Source: Caryophanales bacterium UBA6879 (GTDB taxonomy: Bacteria > Bacillota_I > Bacilli_A > RFN20 > CAG-288). From it: 18,403 nt of DNA. The DNA lies in NCBI GenBank assembly GCA_002449135.1, contig DKCH01000065.1:1-18403 (forward strand), written 5' to 3'. Position 1 is the stretch's first letter, and each line of letters opens with the position of its first letter. A program made the position numbers and the translations under genes. This document shows, in pieces, positions 8,917 to 16,253 of the stretch. The notes under the pieces are model-generated. The model saw nothing but the letters and a program-made list of their open reading frames with translations. It was not told the origin of the DNA and did no database searches.

Positions 8917-10785
8917 ATGAAATTAAAGCATTTAAGTTTATTATCTTTTTATTCTTTAGTTGCTTTTGGTTTAGTTTCTTGTAATCAAGATTCCTCAGTT
9001 ACTAGCGAGTCTTTTAAAGCTACTTATGTTGATACTACTAAAGATTCTATTTATGGAAAAATTTCTGATTTTAGTCTTAAAAATAGCGATAATTTGAAAG
9101 CGGGAGATCAATTAAAGTTTAAGGTTACTCCTAATGAAGACTTCTTTATTGATAAAGTTACTCTTAATAAAGAAGAGCTTTCTATTGGTCAAGATGGTTA
9201 TTATACTTGTACATTAAAAAAAGGCACTAATAAAATTGCTGCTACTTATAAGATTGACCCTACTGTTGATTTTGTTAGTAAGTTTAAATTAAATATTTCT
9301 GATGAATTATTTAATCAAGTTATGCAGGATCCACCAACAGCGCAAAGTGAAAAGGAAAATGCTCTAGATTTTAGAAAAGATGGCATTGAGCAAATGATGA
9401 CTGCTACTACTGATCCTAAAGATTATTTTATTAACTATGTTGATGGTGATACTACTCATGTTAATACTAGAAATTATGGTTATTCAGTAAAAATTAGATA
9501 TTTAGGTATTGATACTCCTGAATCTACTTCTGAAATTGAGGAATGGGGTAAGACTGCTTCTAATTTTAATAAGAGTATTTTAAAGAGCGCTAAGCATATT
9601 ATTTTAGAAGGTGCTGGTGTTTCTATTAGTGGTGAAAAAACTCCTGCTACTGCTGATGGTAATCAACGTTCTTTAGCTTATGTTTGGTATACAACTGAAT
9701 TAGAACCAACCAAGGATGATTTTAGATGTTTAAATCTTGAGATGGTTTATAATGGTTTTTCTTTTGGTATTGGTTCTAAAGAAGATATGGGTGAAAATTT
9801 CTATTTAGCTTTTGATAAGGCTAATAAGTCTGCTGAAGCTAATAAAAGACATATATATTCTAATGAAAAAGATAGTAATTATTATTATGGTGATCCTGTT
9901 CCATTAACTTTAAAGGAAATCTATGATACTTCTAAAAATGGTCCTACTAGTTCACCTTATAAGGATCAAAAGACTTTATATTCTATTGAAGGATATGTCT
10001 CTAGAAAGATGGAAACTGGTTTCTATTTCCAAGATAAAGCTAGTTATGATCAATCTAATGGTTTACCTGAAGCATATGGTATGTATGTTTTTACTTATAC
10101 AGAAAATCCAATTAAAGTTGGTGATAAGGTTAAAGTAGTTGGTGTCTTATCTGATTATGGTGGGTCTTATCAAATGCAAGGTGTTTCTTACCATACATTA
10201 AATCCTGATCAAAAGAGAGATACTTTAATTTTAGAAAGTGGTAATGAAATTAAACCTATTAAAGTTACTCAAGAACAATTTTTATCTAAAGGTTACAATA
10301 ATGTTTTAGTTGAAATTACTGATACTATGTATGCTTTTAATGCTACTAGTACTTATAATGGTGTTGCATCTGATAAGGGTGAAGGCGGAACTGAGGAAAT
10401 TAATAAATATAATACTAAGTATCCATTTTATAATACTAATAACAAGATTATTTTCTATGCAGATAAAAATTCTAATGCAACTGAAAATACTAAAGGCGTA
10501 AGATTTGTTTCTACTGAAGAAATGTTATTTGATTATAAAGGTGAATATGGACGTTCTTATAAGTTCTTTGTAGGTGGTTCTTCTTTATACAATTATCATG
10601 GTGCAGAATATGCTAATACTAATAATGATAATCCATATAAGGATGATACTATTACTAGAAGTTATACTAAGAAGACATTAAAGGTTATTTGTATTTCTCA
10701 AAATTATGTTTCTACTAGTGGTAAAACCACTTCATATACTGCTACTTTAGTTTCTAAAGCTGATATTACTTTTGGTACATATTAA
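8917..10785 (+). CDS. Surface nuclease lipoprotein: SNase-like domain plus OB-fold region
   Basis: A 622-residue lipoprotein, lipobox LVSC with Cys22, that should cut DNA and/or RNA outside the cell. GGAGG at 8901-8905, within the end of the previous gene, serves as ribosome binding site 11 nt before ATG. Residues about 35-112 form a small beta domain of unknown role. About 168-320 is a staphylococcal-nuclease (thermonuclease) domain: DGDT (176-179), RYLGIDTPE (194-202) and QRSLAYVW (250-257). These align with S. aureus nuclease Asp21, Arg35, Asp40, Glu43 and Arg87 as Asp178, Arg194, Asp199, Glu202 and Arg251, so the calcium site and catalysis look intact. About 330-430 is an OB fold of the type seen in Bacillus YhcR (GYVSRK..GFYFQD...VGDKVKVVGVLSDYGG). 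About 440-620 may be a second, divergent one. It follows the binding-protein gene by 3 nt, within the transporter operon. Confidence 0.88.
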   Translation: MKLKHLSLLSFYSLVAFGLVSCNQDSSVTSESFKATYVDTTKDSIYGKISDFSLKNSDNLKAGDQLKFKVTPNEDFFIDKVTLNKEELSIGQDGYYTCTLKKGTNKIAATYKIDPTVDFVSKFKLNISDELFNQVMQDPPTAQSEKENALDFRKDGIEQMMTATTDPKDYFINYVDGDTTHVNTRNYGYSVKIRYLGIDTPESTSEIEEWGKTASNFNKSILKSAKHIILEGAGVSISGEKTPATADGNQRSLAYVWYTTELEPTKDDFRCLNLEMVYNGFSFGIGSKEDMGENFYLAFDKANKSAEANKRHIYSNEKDSNYYYGDPVPLTLKEIYDTSKNGPTSSPYKDQKTLYSIEGYVSRKMETGFYFQDKASYDQSNGLPEAYGMYVFTYTENPIKVGDKVKVVGVLSDYGGSYQMQGVSYHTLNPDQKRDTLILESGNEIKPIKVTQEQFLSKGYNNVLVEITDTMYAFNATSTYNGVASDKGEGGTEEINKYNTKYPFYNTNNKIIFYADKNSNATENTKGVRFVSTEEMLFDYKGEYGRSYKFFVGGSSLYNYHGAEYANTNNDNPYKDDTITRSYTKKTLKVICISQNYVSTSGKTTSYTATLVSKADITFGTY

Positions 10786-10787
10786 TT

Positions 10788-11210
10788 ATGAAAGCCTGTA
10801 AAGATTGTTCATTTATTACTTCTAAAGATAATATTAATACTTGTCCACATTGTCATTCAGATTTAGTATCTTTTGATTCTTTAAATAAAGAACAGGCAAG
10901 TGAACTTTCTGATAAGTTACATTCTAATGATGTTAAAGAATATGATAAAGGACAAAATAGTTTGTGTTTTGTTGTTTTAGGAATAATTTCTTTAATTATT
11001 GGTGGATTGTTTATCGTTTTGTCTTTGCAAAGAAGAAGAAATAAGATTGTTGGAATTAATTATCAATCTTTAGCTTTTGTTATTTGCATTGTTACTCTTA
11101 TTCTTGGTTTCATTCTCTTAATTTGGGGATTAGTTAAATATTTTAATGCTCATCTTAAAAGGAAGGAATATAAAAAAGCTATCGAGACTCTGGCTAGTCT
11201 AAAAAAATAA
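10788..11210 (+). CDS. Small zinc-ribbon membrane protein
   Basis: This 140-residue protein has no recognised family name. The N-terminus is a four-cysteine zinc ribbon, C4-x2-C7 and C19-x2-C22. A polar helical stretch follows (about 30-58), then two membrane helices (about 59-80 and 95-117) joined by a basic loop (QRRRNK). The C-terminal tail is Lys-rich. There is no signal peptide; with the basic loop and tail inside, both ends and the zinc ribbon would be cytoplasmic. It begins 2 nt after the nuclease stop and has no Shine-Dalgarno sequence, so translation is probably coupled. Its place between two exported lipoproteins suggests a helper role in their assembly, in transport or in signalling, but nothing in the sequence proves this. 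Confidence 0.78.
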   Translation: MKACKDCSFITSKDNINTCPHCHSDLVSFDSLNKEQASELSDKLHSNDVKEYDKGQNSLCFVVLGIISLIIGGLFIVLSLQRRRNKIVGINYQSLAFVICIVTLILGFILLIWGLVKYFNAHLKRKEYKKAIETLASLKK

Positions 11211-11237
11211 GCCATAAAAAGGAGATAATTTATTATT

Positions 11238-13814
11238 ATGAAAAAAAGATTGCTTACTTTAGCAGCCCTCGCTGTACTTTCTGTAAGTTTAGTGGGTTGT
11301 AATCCTAATGTTGGTGTTACTTCTAATGATTCTTCTACTTCTACAACTATTGGTGGTTCTTCTAATTCTACTACTAGTTCTTCAACCTCCTCTTCAGCTT
11401 CATCTGAAGAAGAACATACTTTAAGTATTGAAGTAACTGGTGATAAGGTAGTTGATGGAAGTGTTACTGCTTCTATTAAATTTGATGATGCTCCTATTAC
11501 TAGCGGTGTTGGTACTTTAACTTTAATTGCTACTACTGGTGCTGATTTAGTTGAAATTGGTGAAATTACTGCTTCTTCTGCTCAAATATCTTTAAAGGCA
11601 GCTGGTTCAGTTACTTTAGAAGCTAAGCTTGTTACTAATTCTAAGACTTATACTCAAACTACTTCTTTTGAAATTGCTCCAAGACCAGATACTTCAATTT
11701 CTATTGCTGAAGCTAAACAAAAAGCAAAGGGTGAAACTGTTACTGTAAGAGGTGTTGTTACTGCTGTTTCTGGAAAATCTGCTTATATTGCTGATAGTAC
11801 TGGTGGTATGTATATCTATAATTTTTCTTATGATGCAGGTGATACTGCTATAACTAATGGCACTTGGACTGAAGGTGATTATGTTGAAGTTAAGGCTAAT
11901 ATTGATGAATATAATGGACTTAAACAATTAAATAACTATACTGGTGATTCTCAAAATCCAAAAGTTGAAGGTACTTATGCTTATAAATTAGAAGATACAA
12001 ACAAGCCAAAACCTACTTATGCTTCTTTAGATGAAAATGGATTTAATAGTTTAACAGCTGCTGATGCAGGTAATTTATATACATTTACTGCTACTTATGT
12101 TAGTGGTACACCAAAAACAGGAACGAATGTTAATGTTAAATTTAAGATTGGAAACACTGATGTTATATTAAGAACTGATAAATATGATAAAGTAGCTATT
12201 AAGTATACTTTAGAAGTTGGTAGAACCTATAAGATTTCTACTCCTTTAAGTTGGTATAAAGGTGCTCAATTTGCTTTCTTAGGTACTGGTACTACTTTAG
12301 AAGATGTATCTATTGAAGCTACTTCTATTACTTTAAGTACAGTTACTAATACTTTAGGTGTTGGTGATAATGTTCCTCTTATTGCTTCATTTGAACCAGA
12401 TGATGCTTTTGCTAAACTTACTTACGAAAGTAGTGATAATGAAGTAGCAACAGTTGAAAATGGTAAAGTTATAGCTAAAAAGGTTGGTACTACTAAAATT
12501 AAAGCTACTTATAAAAATAGAAATGATGAAGTGATTACTAGTAATGAATTAGATATTACTGTAGTTGACAAAGCTACAAGTGTTAAAATTAACACTTTAA
12601 CTAATATGGATAAATATTATGTAGTTGATGGTATTATTACTGCTAAAACTGATTATAAATTTGTTATTTCTGATGAAACTGGTTCTTTAGTTGTAAATAC
12701 TAATACTACTTATAATGAAGGTGATTTTGTTACTGTTAAAGGCGTTGTTAATTCTTCTTTCCACGATTTAATTCAATTTAATGATGTTTATAACATTACT
12801 AAAAATGAAGGTAGGGCACCTACTTTACCTGAAGCTGTTGAATTAACTGCTGAAAAAGCTAATAACTTTGCAGAAATTAAAGACGCTAATAAGACTTCTA
12901 ATGGTATTAAATATACATGGACTACTACTTTTGGTAAAGATGGCAACTACTTTTTAGCTAATATAGATGGTAGTAATACTAAAATTGAACCTGCTAATGC
13001 TACCTCATTTGAAAAAGATATTGTAGAAGGTAAAAAAGCTAAAGTAGAAGGTTATTTTGTTGGCTGGGATAATAGATATAATTATGCTTCTTTCTATTTT
13101 ACAAGTGTTACACCTATTGTTGATAAAGTTACTATTAACTTTGATTCTACTGAAGCAAATGTTAATGTTAGTGAAACTTTAACATTAAAACCTGAAGTAT
13201 TATTACCTGAAGGTAAAACTGATAAATCTTTAACTTGGGAATCTTCTGTTCCTAGTGTTGCTACTGTAGAAAATGGTGTTGTTAAAGGTATTAAAGTTGG
13301 TGAAACTGTTATTACTGCTACTTCTGTTGCTGATACTACAGTTAGTGCTACTATTAAAATTAATGTTATTGATCCTAGTACTGTTCAATCCATTAGTTTA
13401 ACTGCAGAAAATTTAGGGTTAGCTGCATATAATAATGAAGAAAAGAGCGCTACTGTAGATGGTGTTAGTTTTAGTTATTTGCAGCTTATGAAAAGTAATG
13501 AAGGTGCTATTCAATCTAGAAATAAAGGAACTTCTGGAGCCTTATATAATGCTTCTAGCTTCTCTAAAGCTATAAAATCTATTACATTTAATTGGAGCAC
13601 TCAACAAACAAGCTCTAAACCAACAGCATTTATTAATTTTGCTACTAGTGCAATTTCAACTGTTCAAACTACTGGTTCTGAATTGAAATTTGTAGCTGAT
13701 GAAACATCAACTACTATTAATTGTAGTGTAGAAAATGCTACTTATTTTAGGTTTGATCATAACGTAAGTGGTGCTTTCTACTTCTCTTCTATAGTTATTA
13801 ATTTTGTTGACTAA
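11238..13814 (+). CDS. Large lipoprotein with duplicated OB-fold/Big_2 modules
   Basis: An 858-residue lipoprotein: signal peptide, lipobox LVGC with Cys21, then a Ser/Thr linker (29-57). A first Ig-like domain covers about 60-148. An OB fold resembling the YhcR type follows at about 155-260 (VTVRGVVTAVSG.SAYIADSTGG...EGDYVEVKA), then a second beta domain (265-356) and a Big_2 Ig-like domain (359-443, with VATVENGKV..KKVGTTKIKA). The same order repeats: OB fold 447-525, beta domain 530-625, Big_2 627-711. The C-terminal domain (about 714-858) is a beta-sandwich-like module. No nuclease motif is present, so a binding role is likely; OB folds of this type often accompany extracellular nucleases. 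AAAGGAGAT near 11218-11226 is the ribosome binding site with a rather long spacer (13 nt from GGAG to ATG). It is the last gene of the unit, 27 nt after the zinc-ribbon gene and before a strong terminator. Confidence 0.85.
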   Translation: MKKRLLTLAALAVLSVSLVGCNPNVGVTSNDSSTSTTIGGSSNSTTSSSTSSSASSEEEHTLSIEVTGDKVVDGSVTASIKFDDAPITSGVGTLTLIATTGADLVEIGEITASSAQISLKAAGSVTLEAKLVTNSKTYTQTTSFEIAPRPDTSISIAEAKQKAKGETVTVRGVVTAVSGKSAYIADSTGGMYIYNFSYDAGDTAITNGTWTEGDYVEVKANIDEYNGLKQLNNYTGDSQNPKVEGTYAYKLEDTNKPKPTYASLDENGFNSLTAADAGNLYTFTATYVSGTPKTGTNVNVKFKIGNTDVILRTDKYDKVAIKYTLEVGRTYKISTPLSWYKGAQFAFLGTGTTLEDVSIEATSITLSTVTNTLGVGDNVPLIASFEPDDAFAKLTYESSDNEVATVENGKVIAKKVGTTKIKATYKNRNDEVITSNELDITVVDKATSVKINTLTNMDKYYVVDGIITAKTDYKFVISDETGSLVVNTNTTYNEGDFVTVKGVVNSSFHDLIQFNDVYNITKNEGRAPTLPEAVELTAEKANNFAEIKDANKTSNGIKYTWTTTFGKDGNYFLANIDGSNTKIEPANATSFEKDIVEGKKAKVEGYFVGWDNRYNYASFYFTSVTPIVDKVTINFDSTEANVNVSETLTLKPEVLLPEGKTDKSLTWESSVPSVATVENGVVKGIKVGETVITATSVADTTVSATIKINVIDPSTVQSISLTAENLGLAAYNNEEKSATVDGVSFSYLQLMKSNEGAIQSRNKGTSGALYNASSFSKAIKSITFNWSTQQTSSKPTAFINFATSAISTVQTTGSELKFVADETSTTINCSVENATYFRFDHNVSGAFYFSSIVINFVD

Positions 13815-13837
13815 ACATTTTTAGTGTTAAGAACTTT

Positions 13838-13875
13838 AAAGCTGCTAGATTTTGATATCTAGCAGCTTTCTTTTA
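13838..13875 (+). terminator. Rho-independent terminator ending the transporter-nuclease operon
   Basis: A perfect 13-bp stem (AAAGCTGCTAGAT at 13838-13850 with ATCTAGCAGCTTT at 13857-13869) has a 6-nt loop and is followed by CTTTTAT. The T run is broken by one C and only three A lie before the GC part, so it acts mainly on the + strand. With the terminator at 3822-3855 it brackets the seven-gene unit. Confidence 0.9.
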
Positions 13876-13895
13876 TATTAAAAAATATTTATGTT

Positions 13896-13912
13896 TGTTA
13901 AAATATTTAAGT
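13896..13912 (+). promoter_or_regulatory. Extended -10 promoter directly before the first RDD gene
   Basis: TG-T-TAAAAT at 13896-13904 fits an extended -10 element; no good -35 box is seen 17 bp upstream. Transcription would start around 13911-13913, at or next to ATG 13913. No Shine-Dalgarno sequence precedes that codon, which fits a leaderless message. Confidence 0.45.
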
Positions 13913-15187
13913 ATGAAAAAAGAACTTTATGTTTCAGCATATAAGAATAATGTTTTAGCTAAAAGAGGAAAAATATTATTAGCAGTTATTTGTGATTATT
14001 TTCTTGTTTTTATTTTAGGCTTTATTTTGTTTATAGGATTTGTTACTCCTATTAATGCTTCTTTACCAGTTTATAAAAGTAATTTAAACAATATAAACTT
14101 AGGTAAAGAAAAACTAAATCAAATAGTTGGTTCTACTCATATTCAAGAATATGATGAAGAAAGTAAAAGTTTAATTGACATTAAAGTTACTGGTCATAAG
14201 TATTTAGAAGCTTTAACTAAAACAAGTTATTTTATTTTTAATGAAAAATATCCTTATAAAAATGAAAACGGAATTTATGAATATAAAGATGTAAGTAAAG
14301 AAGAGACTCTTATTAATGTTGAAAATAATAACTTGGTTTATTATTTTATTAATTTTAAATCTAATCATGATGATTTAAATTCTTTTATATATGAAGAGAA
14401 AAATTATGAGAATAATAAGTATGAATATTTAAAAGCTTTACTTTCTTATGATACGTATAATTTAGATAAGTATTTTATTAGTGAAACTGAATTTAATAAT
14501 TTACAAGATAAGTATAATTTAACAAATTATGAAATTTTAAATAAAGATACTAGTAAATTGTTAATGAATTATTATGCTTATAATGATTCTTCTAATAGTA
14601 TTAATGAGATTATTAATGGTTTATTAACCCGTTATTATGAAACTTGTAATTATGGTGTTAATGATATAGAGAATAATTATAGTCTTTATAAAAATACATA
14701 TAATAAAGATTTTATTCCTTATTATAATTCTTATTTATTAAGCTTAGTTATTTCTAATCTTATTTCATATGTGTTATCTTTTATTGTTTTAGAGATTATT
14801 ATACCTTTATGCTTTAAGAAAAATAAAACTAGTTTAGGTAATAGAATTTTAAAACTTGCTTTAGAAAGAAAGGATTTAATGGAACCTACTTATTTAAATT
14901 TATCTTTATATAAAGTTTCTAGATTTTTGATATTCTTTTCTTCTAATTTCTTATCTTTATTATTTATTGGTCAGTTAGGTGTAATTTTATATGATTTTGG
15001 GTTAGGTGTTTCTTATTTTGAATTTTTATTGTTTTCTTTTGGTTTAAGTATTGTTTCTTTAATTTTTTTCTTTATTAATAAGGATAGACAATTATTATCT
15101 AATTTAGTTAGTTTTACTATATATAAAAATATTGAAGAGTTTGAAAATGTTAAAATAACTGAAAAGGATGAATATGGAAACAACTGA
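13913..15187 (+). CDS. RDD-family-like membrane protein with large extracytoplasmic loop (first of pair)
   Basis: A 424-residue membrane protein, start taken at ATG 13913; the in-frame TTG at 13895 lies within the promoter region. TM1 (about 20-44) contains the Arg and Asp of an RDD domain (KRGKILLAVICDYF). A loop of about 225 residues follows (46-272), rich in Tyr, Asn and Lys. Then come TM2 (274-300), the RDD hallmark TSLGNRILKL (306-315), TM3 (334-358), TM4 (368-388) and DRQLLSNLV (391-399) in the place of the last conserved Asp. Usual RDD proteins lack such a loop and are about 150-200 residues long. The family's role is poorly known; some members are linked to ion transport. This is the only gene in the window ending in TGA (15185-15187), and its end overlaps the following paralogue. 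Confidence 0.72.
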   Translation: MKKELYVSAYKNNVLAKRGKILLAVICDYFLVFILGFILFIGFVTPINASLPVYKSNLNNINLGKEKLNQIVGSTHIQEYDEESKSLIDIKVTGHKYLEALTKTSYFIFNEKYPYKNENGIYEYKDVSKEETLINVENNNLVYYFINFKSNHDDLNSFIYEEKNYENNKYEYLKALLSYDTYNLDKYFISETEFNNLQDKYNLTNYEILNKDTSKLLMNYYAYNDSSNSINEIINGLLTRYYETCNYGVNDIENNYSLYKNTYNKDFIPYYNSYLLSLVISNLISYVLSFIVLEIIIPLCFKKNKTSLGNRILKLALERKDLMEPTYLNLSLYKVSRFLIFFSSNFLSLLFIGQLGVILYDFGLGVSYFEFLLFSFGLSIVSLIFFFINKDRQLLSNLVSFTIYKNIEEFENVKITEKDEYGNN

Positions 15188-16121
15188 AGAATTAAGCTAT
15201 TCTAAAGCTAATCTAAATAGGAGATGGGGAGTTTATTTAATTGATCTTTTTTGTATTTTCTTTTTTACTTTTATTTTGTTTGCTTTAGAAAATATGATAG
15301 TTAAAAACGTTCCTAGTTATTTAAATTTAACTAGTGAAAAAAGCAAGTTAAAAGTTGAATCAAAACTTTATTTAGAAGATGAGAAAGATATAGTTACTTA
15401 TGCTAATGCTAATTTAAAAACTTATGAAGAAAAGAAAGATTTTTTATCAGTAAGAATTGATTATTTTTATAAGGATACTAATTTCTTTACTGATAGTAAG
15501 TCATTAGAAGAATATAATTTAAGGAAATTAGAGGCTAAGAATCAGGGTAATAATTTATTTTTAAAAGAAGATGATAAGATTGTTGAAAATAATTTAAATC
15601 CTGAATTGCTTTATAATTTTTATGTTACTGAAATAAATGAGCATTGTTTACCATTACTTTTTAATAGTGAAGTATATACTTATTCTACTAAAGTGCTATT
15701 TTTAATTCAGGTTAGTGAGTTTTCTATTGGTCTAGTTATTTCTTTTGTTTGTTTTAAGGTGATTATTCCACTTACTTGTTTTAAAAAAGGTAGACAAAGT
15801 TTAGGAATGAAAGTATTTAAGATCTCTTATGTTCAGCTAGATGGCTTTAATATTAAAACTAGTAAGTATTTGTTTAAGTCTTTGTTTGATTTGATTGTTA
15901 TGTATTTTGTTTCTTTTGTTTCTTTTTTATTACCTGTTTTTGTTTCTATAGGAATGATGTATTTTACTAAGACTAATCAAAATTTAAGTGAGTATGTTTT
16001 TAATGTTTATTTAGTTGATTCTAAGGATGATGAAATATATTTTGATTATTTAGATTATCAAGATAAGAAAGAAAGCAGTAAAAAGGCTAGTATTGAAAAT
16101 AAAGATTTAAGGTTAGAATAA
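15174..16121 (+). CDS. RDD-family membrane protein with extracytoplasmic loop (second of pair)
   Basis: This 315-residue protein has the same layout as its upstream neighbour. It has RRWGVYLIDLF with the conserved Arg and Asp (16-26) at TM1 (18-40), a loop of about 130 residues (42-172), TM2 (175-201), the clear RDD signature RQSLGMKVFKI (207-217), and a hydrophobic stretch of one or two helices (about 230-262). The final RDD Asp is not obvious: the equivalent segment reads QNLSEYVFNVYLVD. A Lys/Asp/Glu-rich tail follows. ATG 15174 is chosen because AAAAGG at 15162-15167 lies 6 nt before it; ATG 15168 is in frame but abuts that site. The gene overlaps the stop of the first RDD gene by 14 nt, so translation is probably coupled. 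The two are likely ancient tandem duplicates that may form a complex. Confidence 0.75.
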   Translation: METTEELSYSKANLNRRWGVYLIDLFCIFFFTFILFALENMIVKNVPSYLNLTSEKSKLKVESKLYLEDEKDIVTYANANLKTYEEKKDFLSVRIDYFYKDTNFFTDSKSLEEYNLRKLEAKNQGNNLFLKEDDKIVENNLNPELLYNFYVTEINEHCLPLLFNSEVYTYSTKVLFLIQVSEFSIGLVISFVCFKVIIPLTCFKKGRQSLGMKVFKISYVQLDGFNIKTSKYLFKSLFDLIVMYFVSFVSFLLPVFVSIGMMYFTKTNQNLSEYVFNVYLVDSKDDEIYFDYLDYQDKKESSKKASIENKDLRLE

Positions 16122-16200
16122 TTTACTTTAGTTATTTTTAATAAACATTTAAATAAATAATTTTTTCAATGTAAGTGTTTTTATATCGATTTTTATGTCC

Positions 16201-16245
16201 TTGCATTTACTTTCTTGTATAATATATTTGTTTGAAAAAGGAGAT
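16201..16245 (+). promoter_or_regulatory. Enolase promoter and ribosome binding site
   Basis: TTGCAT at 16201-16206 and TATATT at 16223-16228 form a promoter with a 16-bp spacer; an overlapping consensus TATAAT at 16218-16223 is an alternative -10. AAAAAGGAGAT at 16235-16245 is a strong ribosome binding site with 10 nt from GGAG to ATG 16254. The 16122-16200 part of the gap shows no strong terminator. Confidence 0.65.
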
Positions 16246-16253
16246 TTTAAATA

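Noticed and set aside
9923..10138. 71-codon open frame within the nuclease gene
   Set aside because: It is another frame of a well-supported gene, with a low-complexity Leu/Ile/Lys/Met product typical of shifted AT-rich coding DNA.
10310..10501. 63-codon open frame within the nuclease gene
   Set aside because: Same reason: a hydrophobic low-complexity product, no start signals, full overlap with a real gene.
11694..11927. 77-codon open frame on the - strand
   Set aside because: It is antisense to the OB/Big_2 lipoprotein and gives a Ser/Ile/Asn-rich product with no motif.
4006..13814. The nuclease operon as an antiphage or anti-plasmid defence system
   Set aside because: The nuclease and OB protein have lipoprotein signal peptides, so they act outside the cell, and the partner genes are an importer; no sensor or modification enzyme is present.
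13895..13897. TTG start for the first RDD protein
   Set aside because: It overlaps the extended -10 element and has no ribosome binding site; ATG 13913 is preferred.
16143..16182. Possible terminator after the RDD pair (AAACATTT with AAGTGTTT)
   Set aside because: The stem is 8 bp, nearly all A-T with one G-T pair, and the loop is over 20 nt; too weak to call.
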